From Anaerolineales bacterium (lineage in GTDB: Bacteria > Chloroflexota > Anaerolineae > Anaerolineales > UBA4823), in the NCBI GenBank assembly GCA_020354045.1, contig CP070639.1, forward strand, positions 2,772,162-2,830,874: DNA of 58,713 nt, in the 5' to 3' direction. Position 1 is the stretch's first letter. Every line of letters starts with the position of its first letter. Below the pieces are notes generated by a model. The model was not told the DNA's origin and did not search any database. It was given only the letters and a program-made list of their open reading frames with translations. Both the position numbers and the translations under genes were made by a program. Of the stretch, positions 43,371-52,563 are shown piece by piece.

Positions 43371-43949
43371 TTAGGAGGATTTTTCAACACCCAATAAGAA
43401 CGCCAATACATCCGGGTGGACATCGAGCTCGGGGAGATCAAGAACATTGTAATGTCCATACTTCTCTGCCCGTTCTCGTAGCGCTTGCCACAAGCTCCGT
43501 CGCTCATCCTCAGCCACAATTAAATCATTTATGGTCTCGGCTTCAAGCAGGTACTCACCCGTTGTATAAAAAAATGTAATTCGGCGCCATTTTTTCGCTA
43601 GGATAGGCCTGGGCAAAAGAGTTAATGGACCAAGTTGGATTTTATAGTATTCATGACCCGCGAATGGATGGTCTGCTTCATCTTTGATTAGCTCGGCGCG
43701 TTTAGCAAGTTCATGCCCCTTCACCGCTGCAAAATATTGAATCTGCCATTTATGGGTGTCAAAAGAACCAGTTTGATAGAATGCCAGGTAATCTACCAAG
43801 ATGACTTTTGGTGCACTTCGCAAAGGAATGCGGTACCAGCCATGCAGCCGCGCGATCTCAAGATCACGCGGCTGTTTCATCACCGCTACTAAAACAAGTG
43901 AGCCTGGTTCAGGGAGCATTTCAGCGAAATCCTTACAAATACGCTTCAA
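43371..43949 (-). CDS. Conserved-looking protein of unknown function
   Basis: 192 residues, soluble, no signal. A central pattern of aromatic residues (HGWYRIPLRSAPKVILVDYLAFYQTGSF, with IQYFAAVKG after it, counted as separate segments) and a later WRRITFFYTTGEYLL suggest a small beta-barrel fold. The C-terminus has a helical part (RRSLWQALRERAEKYGH). The listed start is a weak TTG; ATG codons at 43919 and 43880 are possible. It lies between the PLP enzyme and the hydantoinase, 22 bases before the latter. I do not recognise the family. Confidence 0.6.
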   Translation of the reverse strand: MKRICKDFAEMLPEPGSLVLVAVMKQPRDLEIARLHGWYRIPLRSAPKVILVDYLAFYQTGSFDTHKWQIQYFAAVKGHELAKRAELIKDEADHPFAGHEYYKIQLGPLTLLPRPILAKKWRRITFFYTTGEYLLEAETINDLIVAEDERRSLWQALRERAEKYGHYNVLDLPELDVHPDVLAFLLGVEKSS

Positions 43950-43970
43950 CGAGAAAGGGCGGCGTGGGCA

Positions 43971-45440
43971 TTAGCCAGATAACCCGACCTCGGAATTGAA
44001 TTCTTGAATCAAGGCATCAATCTCGCTTACTTGGTTTTGGACGTGTGTCCAGTATTCAGGTGCATACCATTGATCCATAATTTCCTCGTAAGTTTTCCCT
44101 TGTTGTTCAACCCAGGTAAAGTATTTTAAATTATGGACACGGCGTCTTTCTGCATAAGTGAGTTCAATCAAATGATCCGTAGATTGACCTAGCAGGTAAC
44201 GCTCAAAGTGAGCAGCTGCATCCTGTCCGTTATACTCTCCAAATTCTGCATGCATCTCCACCAAACGACTACCATAAAGCTCCATCGAATCTGTCAGAAC
44301 CGTCATCACGACATCATACTCACCCATCTCATAATATTTTGCCATTTTGATGGCGGAAAGCATATTGGAAATACCCGAGAACCCCATCAAATCTAGTTTT
44401 TCAACCAGCCCTTCAGGTACACCTTTCTTTAACAGATATGCTTGACCAGCTGGTTCATTAAAGAGTCGGGCAAGATTGACAACGGCATTATCATCAATAG
44501 CGATGACCAAATCAGTATTTTTTGCATTGTGGATCCAAGGCACATGCTTATCTCCAATTCCCTCAATGCGATGAGACCCAAAGCCGTTTTCCAGTAAGGT
44601 TGGGCATTGAAGTGCTTCACTGGCACCGATCTTGCTGGTTGGAAAGAGCTGTTTCATATAATCGCCGCTGGCAATCGTACCAGCTGATCCCGTTGCTGAA
44701 ACCATACCGCGATATACATCTTGCGGACCCATAACTCTGTGCAACACTTCTTCCATCGCATGACCAGTGACCTCATAATGCCATAGGTAATTGCCAAATT
44801 CTTCAAATTGATTGAAAATCATCAGGTCCTGCCCAGACTGGCGCAGTTCCCAGCATTTATCAAAGATTTCCTTTACGTTTGATTCGCTACCAGGTGTGGC
44901 AATGACCTCACCCGCGATTTGGGACAACCACTCAAACCTTTCCTTGCTCATCCCTTCTGGTAAGATCGCAATCGACGCACAGCCCAACAAAGCCGAGTCG
45001 TAAGCCCCTCCACGACAATAATTACCTGTAGAAGGCCATACAGCTTTCTGAGTAGATGGCTCAAATTGCCCAGTCACTAAGCGCGGCACAAGACACCCAT
45101 AGGCTGCCCCAACTTTGTGTGCACCAGTAGGGAACCACTTACCAACTAATACTACGATCCTGGCAGGAACGCCAGTCAGGCTGCTGGGTAACTCCAGGTA
45201 ATTAACCTCACCAAAGCCACCTCCCTGAGGGACAGGTTCATTGTGCCAGGTAATTCGGAATAGATTTAATGGATCGACATCCCATAAGCCGACCCCAGCC
45301 AATTTTTCTTTTATGTGTGCAGGAATTAAGCTGGGATCCTTCATCTGTGCAAAGGTTGGAATAATAATGTCACGTTCGCGCACCCTCTGAATAGCCTTCT
45401 TGCGGCGATCATTGTGGATGGTTAGATCAATTGTAGTCAT
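43971..45440 (-). CDS. PLP-dependent enzyme, fold type II (cysteine/threonine synthase superfamily)
   Basis: About 489 residues. The PLP lysine is in TGAHKVGAA (near residue 109) and the phosphate/substrate loop is STGNYCRGG, with ATGSAGTIASGDYM for the cofactor phosphate. An N-terminal extension precedes the core, and a 100-residue C-terminal part is not typical of cysteine synthases. It could be a lyase or ammonia-lyase acting on an amino acid. 2,3-Diaminopropionate ammonia-lyase (YgeX) is tempting given the neighbours, but the protein is longer than YgeX and I cannot confirm it. A terminator upstream indicates that it starts its own transcript. Confidence 0.7.
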   Translation of the reverse strand: MTTIDLTIHNDRRKKAIQRVRERDIIIPTFAQMKDPSLIPAHIKEKLAGVGLWDVDPLNLFRITWHNEPVPQGGGFGEVNYLELPSSLTGVPARIVVLVGKWFPTGAHKVGAAYGCLVPRLVTGQFEPSTQKAVWPSTGNYCRGGAYDSALLGCASIAILPEGMSKERFEWLSQIAGEVIATPGSESNVKEIFDKCWELRQSGQDLMIFNQFEEFGNYLWHYEVTGHAMEEVLHRVMGPQDVYRGMVSATGSAGTIASGDYMKQLFPTSKIGASEALQCPTLLENGFGSHRIEGIGDKHVPWIHNAKNTDLVIAIDDNAVVNLARLFNEPAGQAYLLKKGVPEGLVEKLDLMGFSGISNMLSAIKMAKYYEMGEYDVVMTVLTDSMELYGSRLVEMHAEFGEYNGQDAAAHFERYLLGQSTDHLIELTYAERRRVHNLKYFTWVEQQGKTYEEIMDQWYAPEYWTHVQNQVSEIDALIQEFNSEVGLSG

Positions 45441-45457
45441 TTTCAAACATCTCCCGA

Positions 45458-45482
45458 CAAAAAAATAACCCGTGTGGGTTGT
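45458..45482 (-). terminator. Terminator after the glycosyltransferase gene
   Basis: AACCC-gtgt-GGGTT (45467-45480) forms a short stem. On the minus strand it is followed by ATTTTTTT. It ends the unit that includes threonine synthase and the glycosyltransferase, and separates it from the PLP enzyme gene. Confidence 0.7.
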
Positions 45483-45509
45483 TGAAACATATATCTTCCA
45501 CTTAACTAG

Positions 45510-46451
45510 CTAATCATCTTCCTCGCTCGGTGCTTCACGGACGATATATAATGGTCTACCCTTTGCTTCATCATATAGCCTGCCGATATATTCACCCAGT
45601 ATACCCAGCGAAATTAGTTGTACTCCTCCTAAAAATAAAACCGCAATGAGCGTGGTTGCCTGCCCCAAGAAGGCTTGTGACCCAGTCAACCGCATAATAG
45701 CAACTACTGGTATGGCCAGGATGCTCAAGCCAGCCGAAATAAAACCAAGGTACATGGCGATTTGTAGAGGCAGATACGAAAAACTGGTGACTGCATCCCA
45801 GGCAAACTTGAACATTTTGCGGAAAGGATACTTCGTTTCTCCGGCGAAACGTGCTGCCCGCCGATATTTAACTCCGGTCTGTTTGAATCCGACCCAAACT
45901 GACATGCCCCTTAAAAAACGATGCCGTTCACGCATCTTGCTTAAAACATCTACAACCTTCCTATCTAATAGCCTGAAGTCACCCGTGTCCATTGGTATGT
46001 CCACATCTGTGATACGGTAAATCAGCCGGTAAAAGAGAGAGGCTGTAGCCAGCTTAAACCAGCTCTCACCTTCACGCCCCTCCCGGATTGCAAACACCAC
46101 TTCGTAGCCTTCCTTCCACTTCGCAACTAAATCAGGGATAACTTCTGGTGGGTCTTGCAGATCTGCATCCATGATTACCACAGCATGACCACGAGCATAG
46201 TCCAATCCAGCTGTGACCGCCAGTTGGTGTCCGAAGTTGCGCGCAAAGATTACGGGGTTAACGTGATGATCTTTTTCTCCCAGGTTGCGTATCAGATCAC
46301 CAGAACCGTCCGTGGAACCGTCATCGACAAGTAATAGCTCCCATGATTCCCCTGTAGTTTCCATCGTGGTGCTTACACGCCGATAGAACTCCTGTAACGT
46401 CTCTACCTCGTTAAATACGGGAGCAACAATGGAAATGCTCGGTTTAGGCAT
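45510..46451 (-). CDS. Polyprenyl-phosphate-type glycosyltransferase, family 2, with two C-terminal helices
   Basis: A GT2 domain (SISIVAPVFNEVETL, LLLVDDGSTDGS, IMDADLQDPPEV) carrying the DxD-type metal site, followed by two membrane helices (about residues 232-255 and 266-290) and LGEYIGRLYDEAKGRPLYIV. This is the GtrB/ArnC/DPM1-like group, which moves a sugar from a nucleotide to a lipid carrier. It is four bases from threonine synthase. A TAAAAT six bases before its ATG overlaps the threonine synthase stop, so an internal leaderless promoter is possible. Confidence 0.9.
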   Translation of the reverse strand: MPKPSISIVAPVFNEVETLQEFYRRVSTTMETTGESWELLLVDDGSTDGSGDLIRNLGEKDHHVNPVIFARNFGHQLAVTAGLDYARGHAVVIMDADLQDPPEVIPDLVAKWKEGYEVVFAIREGREGESWFKLATASLFYRLIYRITDVDIPMDTGDFRLLDRKVVDVLSKMRERHRFLRGMSVWVGFKQTGVKYRRAARFAGETKYPFRKMFKFAWDAVTSFSYLPLQIAMYLGFISAGLSILAIPVVAIMRLTGSQAFLGQATTLIAVLFLGGVQLISLGILGEYIGRLYDEAKGRPLYIVREAPSEEDD

Positions 46452-46455
46452 ACAC

Positions 46456-47742
46456 TTATTTTAACACCCTCTTGACGGCTGCTAAAGATGGCTCAATAAC
46501 GGGCGCTGGGCTGACTGCTTCCATTGCCGCTTTAACATCTTTCAATCCGCTACCCGTATTGATAATCAATACCGGGTCATCTACTCCAATCACCCCACTT
46601 CTAATTGCTCTCAAAAAGCCTGCATAAGAGGTTGCACCAGCAGGTTCAGCAAATATTCCCACCTCTCCCAATGTTGCAATACTGGCTATTATTTCACCAT
46701 CACTTACCAAGATATAAGCACCATTTGTTTCCCTGGCTGCTCGTACTGCCCTGATGCCGTCTCGCGGCAAATCCACCGAGATCGAATCCGCTAATGTACT
46801 GGCTGAAACAGGAGTTATGCTTTCTGCTCCAGCCAGGAAAGCGTTTGCAATCGCAGCCGATCCCTCTGCCTGGACACCAAATAAACGCGGCATACGATCA
46901 ATCCATCCTAACCTTTGTAGATCCTTAAATCCCTTATGTATACCAGAGATGATGTTCCCGTCACCAACAGATACAAATACGGATAAGCGTGACAACAAAT
47001 TTGCGGCAGATTCAAGGTGTGCCTCCTCATCGTTGCTGGCTATCCGCAAAGCCCATTCCCAGATTTCGAAGGCCGCAGTTTTCTTGCCTTCCGCTGTAAA
47101 TGGGTTGTATCCTGTATTACGGCAATACCATCCAAACTCCTCTGCTGCTTGAATGGTCAGATCAAATGCATCGTCATAAGTGCCATCCACTAAAAGGACC
47201 TTCGCCCCAAACACAAGCAGCTGTGCAACCTTTGCTGGGGGTGCGTTGCGTGGTGCAAAGATGACTGCCTTTTGCCCAACTGCAGCTGCCATACCTGCTA
47301 GGGCTGCCCCCGCATTACCCGTGGAGGCTGTAACGATGACTTCAGCATCAATTTCACGCGCCCGCGCGACAACGACCGCACTGGCACGGTCTTTGAAAGA
47401 GGCTGTTGGATTCCGGCTCTCGTCTTTGATCCATAAATTGCCTGTGCCCAGCTCTTGAGCCAGTTTCTCTGGCTTAAAGACCGGTGTGCTGCCCGCGACC
47501 CGTAAGGGTGTGTGGTAACCTTTGGGGTCACCCACCGGTAAAAGAGGTAAAAACCTCCAGAGTGACTGTTCCTTTGTTAGGATTAGCTGTTTGGGGGATA
47601 GATTATGCAATGCTTCAATATCTAGAAGCACGTCCAGATTGCCGCCATCTTTTGGACAGGTGTAAGATACTTCTTCAACACCATACGTTGCCCCACACAA
47701 TGAACATTGGTAACCATTGAATTTATGCTGCATCTCAATCAT
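46456..47742 (-). CDS. thrC: Threonine synthase
   Basis: The enzyme makes threonine from O-phosphohomoserine. It has an N-terminal zinc-ribbon-like part (CSLCG, then YTCPKDGG, with one of the four usual cysteines replaced), the PLP lysine in NPTASFKDRAS (near residue 117), TASTGNAGAALAG and SVGDGNIISG. The length of 428 residues is normal. ATG at 47742 and GTG at 47745 are adjacent choices. It follows the ABC ATPase gene by 14 bases, so it is probably co-transcribed with the transporter, although no link in function is obvious. Confidence 0.9.
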   Translation of the reverse strand: MIEMQHKFNGYQCSLCGATYGVEEVSYTCPKDGGNLDVLLDIEALHNLSPKQLILTKEQSLWRFLPLLPVGDPKGYHTPLRVAGSTPVFKPEKLAQELGTGNLWIKDESRNPTASFKDRASAVVVARAREIDAEVIVTASTGNAGAALAGMAAAVGQKAVIFAPRNAPPAKVAQLLVFGAKVLLVDGTYDDAFDLTIQAAEEFGWYCRNTGYNPFTAEGKKTAAFEIWEWALRIASNDEEAHLESAANLLSRLSVFVSVGDGNIISGIHKGFKDLQRLGWIDRMPRLFGVQAEGSAAIANAFLAGAESITPVSASTLADSISVDLPRDGIRAVRAARETNGAYILVSDGEIIASIATLGEVGIFAEPAGATSYAGFLRAIRSGVIGVDDPVLIINTGSGLKDVKAAMEAVSPAPVIEPSLAAVKRVLK

Positions 47743-47756
47743 CACTTTACATTAGA

Positions 47757-49301
47757 TTATTCGCGGACCCCAGCCATTAACAATCCCAGATTCTCCGCAT
47801 TAGCATTTTGGCGTTCAACGATACCCATAATTTGCCCTTCGTAGATCACTGCAATGCGATCGGAAAGTGCCAGGATCTCATCTAAATCCTCAGATATTAA
47901 CAGTGTGGCCGTTCCTTCCTGACGCTGCTCCATCAGACGCGTATGGATATACTCAGTTGCGCCAATATCCAACCCTCGCGTTGGTTGAGAGGCGATCAGC
48001 ACACCTGGTTTGCGTGATAATTCCCGCGCCAGGATTAACTTTTGGATATTACCTCCCGAAAGATTCTTAGCAGGCGTATCCAGAGAAGGTGTTTTGACAT
48101 TAAATTTCTTTACTAACTCACCTGCATATTGTGTAATCACTGGAAAATTTAAAAAACCTCTCCGTGCAAATGGTTGCGTGTGGTGTTCTCTTAAAATTGC
48201 GTTCTCAGATATATTAAATTCCCGGATCATACCATCTCGCATTCTTTCCTCGGGAATATAGCTCAATCCCTGCTCCATAATTTCACCTGGATTCTTGCCG
48301 GTGATATCCTTGTTTCCTAAAATCACCCTTCCCTTGATAAGATTACGCAGTCCGGTAATTACTTCTGCCAATTCACGCTGACCGTTTCCAGACACGCCGG
48401 CCAAGCCAAGAATTTCACCAGCTCTTACCTGAAGGCTCACACCTTGCAAAGCAGCCACACCCCTATCACTGTTAGCCCACAGGTCCTCTAATTCCAACAT
48501 AGCTTTCCCAACATCGACCTTCTTGTGCTCCGGTTTCAAACCTACATCTCTACCCACCATCATTTGGGCCAGGCCTTCCTTGGTTGCTTCTTCAGTCGCC
48601 ACCGAGCCAATCACACGTCCGTCTCGTAGTACTGTTACACGATGGCTGATGTTGAGTACTTCATGCAATTTGTGGGAAATAAAAATGAGAGCATGACCAT
48701 CTCGAACCATCTGCCGAAATGTTACAAACAATTCATCCACTTCTTGAGGCGTAAGCACTGCAGTAGGTTCATCTAAAATAAGTAAAGCTGCACCACGATA
48801 TAAAGCTTTGATAATTTCAACACGTTGTTGTTGACCCACCGATAACTGCCAGATATAAGCAGAAGGGTCAACCAGCAGTCCATATAATTTTGCCAACTCA
48901 ATCACTCTCTCAGATACCACCTTCAGATCTGTCAACATACCTCGTGAAGACCTTAATCCAAGAGCCACATTCTCAGCAACTGTGAGAGAGGGGACCAACA
49001 TAAAATGTTGGTGTATCATGCCAATTCCCTTGGCAATGGCATCCGATGGCGATAGGATTACAGCTGGCAGCCCATCGATTAAAATCTCCCCCTCATTCGG
49101 CTTATACATCCCGTAGAGAACTTTCATCAAAGTGCTTTTACCAGCTCCATTCTCCCCAAGCAGGGCATGCACTTCTCCAGCGCGTACTTCAAAATCGACA
49201 TGGTCATTGGCCAACACGCCTGGGAACTGCTTGACAATTCCCTTCATTTCCAGGTGAGATATGCGCGCGGTGCCAGATAACAAGCTGGATGCTTCTCCCA
49301 T
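47757..49301 (-). CDS. ABC transporter ATP-binding protein, two NBDs, nucleoside type (transporter 1 or 2)
   Basis: 514 residues with two nucleotide-binding domains. The first has Walker A GENGAGKST and signature LSVGQQQRVEI. The second has GVSGNGQRELAE in place of a standard Walker A and signature LSGGNIQKLILARE. This is the NupA/YufO-type ATPase of Bmp-family uptake systems. It lies directly downstream of the binding protein gene and a 32-base palindrome. A second ATPase of the same type is encoded at 55727-57190. Confidence 0.92.
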   Translation of the reverse strand: MGEASSLLSGTARISHLEMKGIVKQFPGVLANDHVDFEVRAGEVHALLGENGAGKSTLMKVLYGMYKPNEGEILIDGLPAVILSPSDAIAKGIGMIHQHFMLVPSLTVAENVALGLRSSRGMLTDLKVVSERVIELAKLYGLLVDPSAYIWQLSVGQQQRVEIIKALYRGAALLILDEPTAVLTPQEVDELFVTFRQMVRDGHALIFISHKLHEVLNISHRVTVLRDGRVIGSVATEEATKEGLAQMMVGRDVGLKPEHKKVDVGKAMLELEDLWANSDRGVAALQGVSLQVRAGEILGLAGVSGNGQRELAEVITGLRNLIKGRVILGNKDITGKNPGEIMEQGLSYIPEERMRDGMIREFNISENAILREHHTQPFARRGFLNFPVITQYAGELVKKFNVKTPSLDTPAKNLSGGNIQKLILARELSRKPGVLIASQPTRGLDIGATEYIHTRLMEQRQEGTATLLISEDLDEILALSDRIAVIYEGQIMGIVERQNANAENLGLLMAGVRE

Positions 49302-49324
49302 AAACGATCCTTTTCAAACATTCA

Positions 49325-49356
49325 GGAGGGAGTAAGCCAGCTGGCTTACTCCCTCC
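49325..49356 (-). other. Perfect 32-base palindrome between the binding protein and ATPase genes
   Basis: GGAGGGAGTAAGCCAG is followed immediately by its exact reverse complement. In RNA this forms a very stable hairpin, 27 bases after the binding protein stop codon and 23 bases before the ATPase start. There is no U-run, so it looks more like an mRNA-stabilising or partial stop element that raises binding protein output over ATPase output. Confidence 0.75.
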
Positions 49357-49383
49357 CCACTTAAATTTTGTTGGATCTCGCGA

Positions 49384-51540
49384 TTACTCGGATGGACCTT
49401 CCATTCCTTCCAGGAGTTGAGGCAGGTACCAGATCTCAGAATCGGTGGCAGTTGCACCAGCGGCAATGTATTCGTTGCCATCCTGTAAATTGATCGGTCC
49501 TGTCCACACATTGATCTCACCGGAAGCTAGCCCAGCGATAAATTCATCGAGTTGAGCCTGTAATTCCGCACTCATACCGGGGCCGTTTATCCAACCCGCA
49601 GCCGTCTTGGCATTGTCGGTCAAATCCTCCCAATTTGGAGGATTCCAATCCCAGGACTGGGTCCAGGTGCCGTCCTGAACACCTGTAATTGTCTCCAAAT
49701 AAGCTGGACCCCAGTTGAAGTATGGCACACCCAGGCAGATGTCTGGGGCAGCATCGCAGGCACCTTCATAGTCGTATGGGATTGCCCAGACATTATCACC
49801 ACGTGCTGCTCTTTGACCGGAAACATCAATCGCTTCTGTGGTATCGATGCCACTCAAGATCACGTCCGCACCGCCATCAATGAAGCTGTTGACAACCTCC
49901 GTTGGGTCGAGGGTGACGCCAGGTATGTTGAACCAGAAACCAATCCAGGTAACAGTGAAATCCAGTTCATCTGGGTTCAAGCCACGGTAATTTTCGTAGC
50001 AATATCGGGCACCTAGATAGGCAGAAGCAGTAAGGCGGCGGGTCTCGAAATTGATTAAGGGTCCGAGGTAGCCAAGCTTGCCAGTTTCGGTGTTCAACGC
50101 AGCTGCACAACCAGCAATTGCCTTCATGTCTTCCATGCGTCCCATGATATTGCCAAGATTGGGAGATGCTTCTCCTGTTAATACATCATCCCCAGATATA
50201 TTGATGAAGATCACATCCGGGTATTTCTCAGCAACACCCAGCGTATCTTCTTCAAACTCATCCGAGGTAGTGAAAATCACCTTGGCACCATCTGCGACCA
50301 TATCATCAACCACTCCTTCTAACGTCGCCTCAGGCTTGTCACCAGCATTGAGTGATTCAAAGAAGATCATGCGTGACCCAGGCAGGTTCTGCTCCACGTA
50401 TTCACCTCCTTCGAAGTGAGCCTGGCTCCAGCCGCGGTCATTTCTGGGTCCGACCAACACCATGCCGAAAACCAACTCCTCAGCTACAACTGGTGGGGGA
50501 GCTGCCTCACCAACAGTGATGGACCCGCTGATAATGCCCTGCATGGTTTCATCTGCTTTGGCTTTAACATCTGCAGGTAGGTCATAACCTGGGTTGTAAG
50601 CTATCTTCAAACCACCATTAGCCAGGGTTAATGCGTATGCTTCTCCACCTAGCGTCCCGCCCTTCACCAAGGAGATGATCTCGTCCAGAACAACCGTCCA
50701 ATCATAGACCTGGGAAGCTACCACGATGTCTGGAGCCAGAGATGCCTGATCAGCCTGCGTGCCAAACCATGGCACCATATTTTCCTCTGCCACACCAATC
50801 GCGCCAACCACCATCTGAGCTGTTCCTGTCAATCCATCTGCGCCAGCCTGGACGTGCGTCTGAGCTGCTTCGGATGCCAGGGCCACATCGCTGAAAGAGC
50901 CCGTATAAAGAACATTGACATCTAGGTCCGGTTTGGTTGCCTTTGCGCCAGCTGAGAAACCATCGATGTATAACTTGGCATCACCGGTCTCAATCGGACC
51001 TACAACACCCAGGATATTGCTTTGAGATAGCAGCGCCGCGATGACACCATTGACATAGCCACCTTCCTCAGAGCGAGCTTCATAAGCAAACACGTTGTTA
51101 ATACCTTGATCTGCAAAAGTGTCTACTGTCGTACCCCAGGCAAAAGCTGTGTCTGGAAAATCAGGTGCTATTTCCTGCAAAGAGCTGCCATATTGTGAGC
51201 CATGCGCGATCACCAGGTTATAACCCTGACTTGCATAGTCACGCAGAGCTGCCGCGGCGTCGTCAACCACGAACATACCTTCAGAATATGCAAATTCGAA
51301 GTTATCGGCACCCATCTCATTTTGAATGGCTGTCAACGCATCATACATGCTCTGACTGAACGCCAGGTCGTTGATCGCACTTGGCATCACGACTGCTACT
51401 TTAAATGGTCCAGCAGGTGCAACCACTTCTTCAGTCGGTGCCGTGGTTGCGACCTCGGTGGGTTCAGCAGAGGTTCTACACGCACTTACCAAAATCGCCA
51501 GCAGGATCAGAACTCCAATCCATTTTTGATACTTAAACAT
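49384..51540 (-). CDS. Tandem two-domain BMP-family substrate-binding lipoprotein
   Basis: 718 residues, about twice the usual length. A lipobox (VSAC, C21) and a Thr/Glu linker are followed by BMP domain 1 (about 45-344, FKVAVVMPSAINDLAFSQSM to GIISGSITVG), a short Ala/Pro linker and BMP domain 2 (about 353-700, ELVFGMVLVGPRNDRGWSQA to GLASGEINVWTGPI). BMP proteins bind nucleosides (PnrA, BmpA) or autoinducer-like ligands outside the membrane. The two domains differ clearly, so they may bind different ligands. The same cluster encodes two permease pairs and two ATPases but only this binding protein. A strong GGAGG ribosome site precedes the ATG. Confidence 0.9.
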   Translation of the reverse strand: MFKYQKWIGVLILLAILVSACRTSAEPTEVATTAPTEEVVAPAGPFKVAVVMPSAINDLAFSQSMYDALTAIQNEMGADNFEFAYSEGMFVVDDAAAALRDYASQGYNLVIAHGSQYGSSLQEIAPDFPDTAFAWGTTVDTFADQGINNVFAYEARSEEGGYVNGVIAALLSQSNILGVVGPIETGDAKLYIDGFSAGAKATKPDLDVNVLYTGSFSDVALASEAAQTHVQAGADGLTGTAQMVVGAIGVAEENMVPWFGTQADQASLAPDIVVASQVYDWTVVLDEIISLVKGGTLGGEAYALTLANGGLKIAYNPGYDLPADVKAKADETMQGIISGSITVGEAAPPPVVAEELVFGMVLVGPRNDRGWSQAHFEGGEYVEQNLPGSRMIFFESLNAGDKPEATLEGVVDDMVADGAKVIFTTSDEFEEDTLGVAEKYPDVIFINISGDDVLTGEASPNLGNIMGRMEDMKAIAGCAAALNTETGKLGYLGPLINFETRRLTASAYLGARYCYENYRGLNPDELDFTVTWIGFWFNIPGVTLDPTEVVNSFIDGGADVILSGIDTTEAIDVSGQRAARGDNVWAIPYDYEGACDAAPDICLGVPYFNWGPAYLETITGVQDGTWTQSWDWNPPNWEDLTDNAKTAAGWINGPGMSAELQAQLDEFIAGLASGEINVWTGPINLQDGNEYIAAGATATDSEIWYLPQLLEGMEGPSE

Positions 51541-51630
51541 TCTTCGCCTCCATTAATTTATGTTTATCTAAACTGATCTTAGCTATTGTTTGTAATTAAG
51601 ATTTTTTACTTGTTCCACCTCCTCCATGAG

Positions 51631-52563
51631 CTATTCTCCTCGTTCAAAGGGTTTGGTTAATGCTGATGGTGGTCGTGTGCGCTGCACAGTAAACACCAGC
51701 ACAAGTATTGTTAATACATAGGGCATCATGACTGCGATGTCCGAAGGTATATCAATCCCTAGCACCTGCACCCAGACTTGCAAGGCATTGACCAGACTAA
51801 AAATTAATGAACCAAATAGAACACCACCTGGTCGCCAGCTTCCAAAATATACCAATGCTACCGCTATAAAACCCAAGCCGTTGGTCAAATTTACCTGAAA
51901 TACATTTAATAACGCAATAGAAAGTGAGGCTCCTGCTATGCCTGACAGGATGCCACCCAGCGTCAAGGTGAAATATCTCACTCCACTGACACTCACTCCT
52001 AAAGAATCTGCTGCCTGGGTGTTTTCACCGACCGCGCGAATCTTCAAACCCAATGTGGTTTTATTTAATACGAACCAGGCTAAAGGCACCAGGGCGAACG
52101 CACCATAAACAAGGATGTTATGCTGGAAGAAGATCTCTCCGATGATTGGAATATCACTCAAGTAGGGGACCGAGATGGATCGGAAACCCTTCACCGTCTC
52201 GACGGTGCCTAGTGTTTTTTGAAACAGCAAGTCACTCATTCCTAAGCCGAACAGATATATTCCAATACCGCTGATACCCTGTTCTGCCTGGAGATTAACG
52301 CTGATGAAAGCCATGGCTAAACCCATAACAGCACCAACGATAATGGCTGCCAGCAAACCAAACCATAAATTACCAGTTGTAAAAGCAACATAAAAACCCG
52401 CATAAGCTCCCAGCAACATCATGCCATCAACACCAAGGTTTAGCACACCGCTCCTCTGACCGAAGGTCTCACCAATTGCCGCATAGAGATATGGTGTCGC
52501 CAGGCGGATGCCGGAAGTTGCGATCCCGATCAGGACATTCAGCGATAACAACTCAGTAATCAT
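51631..52563 (-). CDS. ABC permease, nucleoside type, YufQ/NupC-like (pair 1)
   Basis: 310 residues, about 9-10 helices. Typical motifs are GVLNLGVDGMMLLGA near the N-terminus and LRAVGENTQAADSLGVSV-type EAA-like sequence (KIRAVGENTQAADSLG) in the cytoplasmic loop, then FIAVALVYFGSWRPGG. It matches the second permease of Bmp/Nup systems. Its start overlaps its partner gene by four bases (52560-52563). The binding protein gene lies 90 bases downstream. Confidence 0.9.
   Translation of the reverse strand: MITELLSLNVLIGIATSGIRLATPYLYAAIGETFGQRSGVLNLGVDGMMLLGAYAGFYVAFTTGNLWFGLLAAIIVGAVMGLAMAFISVNLQAEQGISGIGIYLFGLGMSDLLFQKTLGTVETVKGFRSISVPYLSDIPIIGEIFFQHNILVYGAFALVPLAWFVLNKTTLGLKIRAVGENTQAADSLGVSVSGVRYFTLTLGGILSGIAGASLSIALLNVFQVNLTNGLGFIAVALVYFGSWRPGGVLFGSLIFSLVNALQVWVQVLGIDIPSDIAVMMPYVLTILVLVFTVQRTRPPSALTKPFERGE

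Noticed and set aside
51541-51630. Small 14-codon frame between the permease and binding protein genes
   Set aside because: Too short and without conservation evidence; probably just leader sequence.
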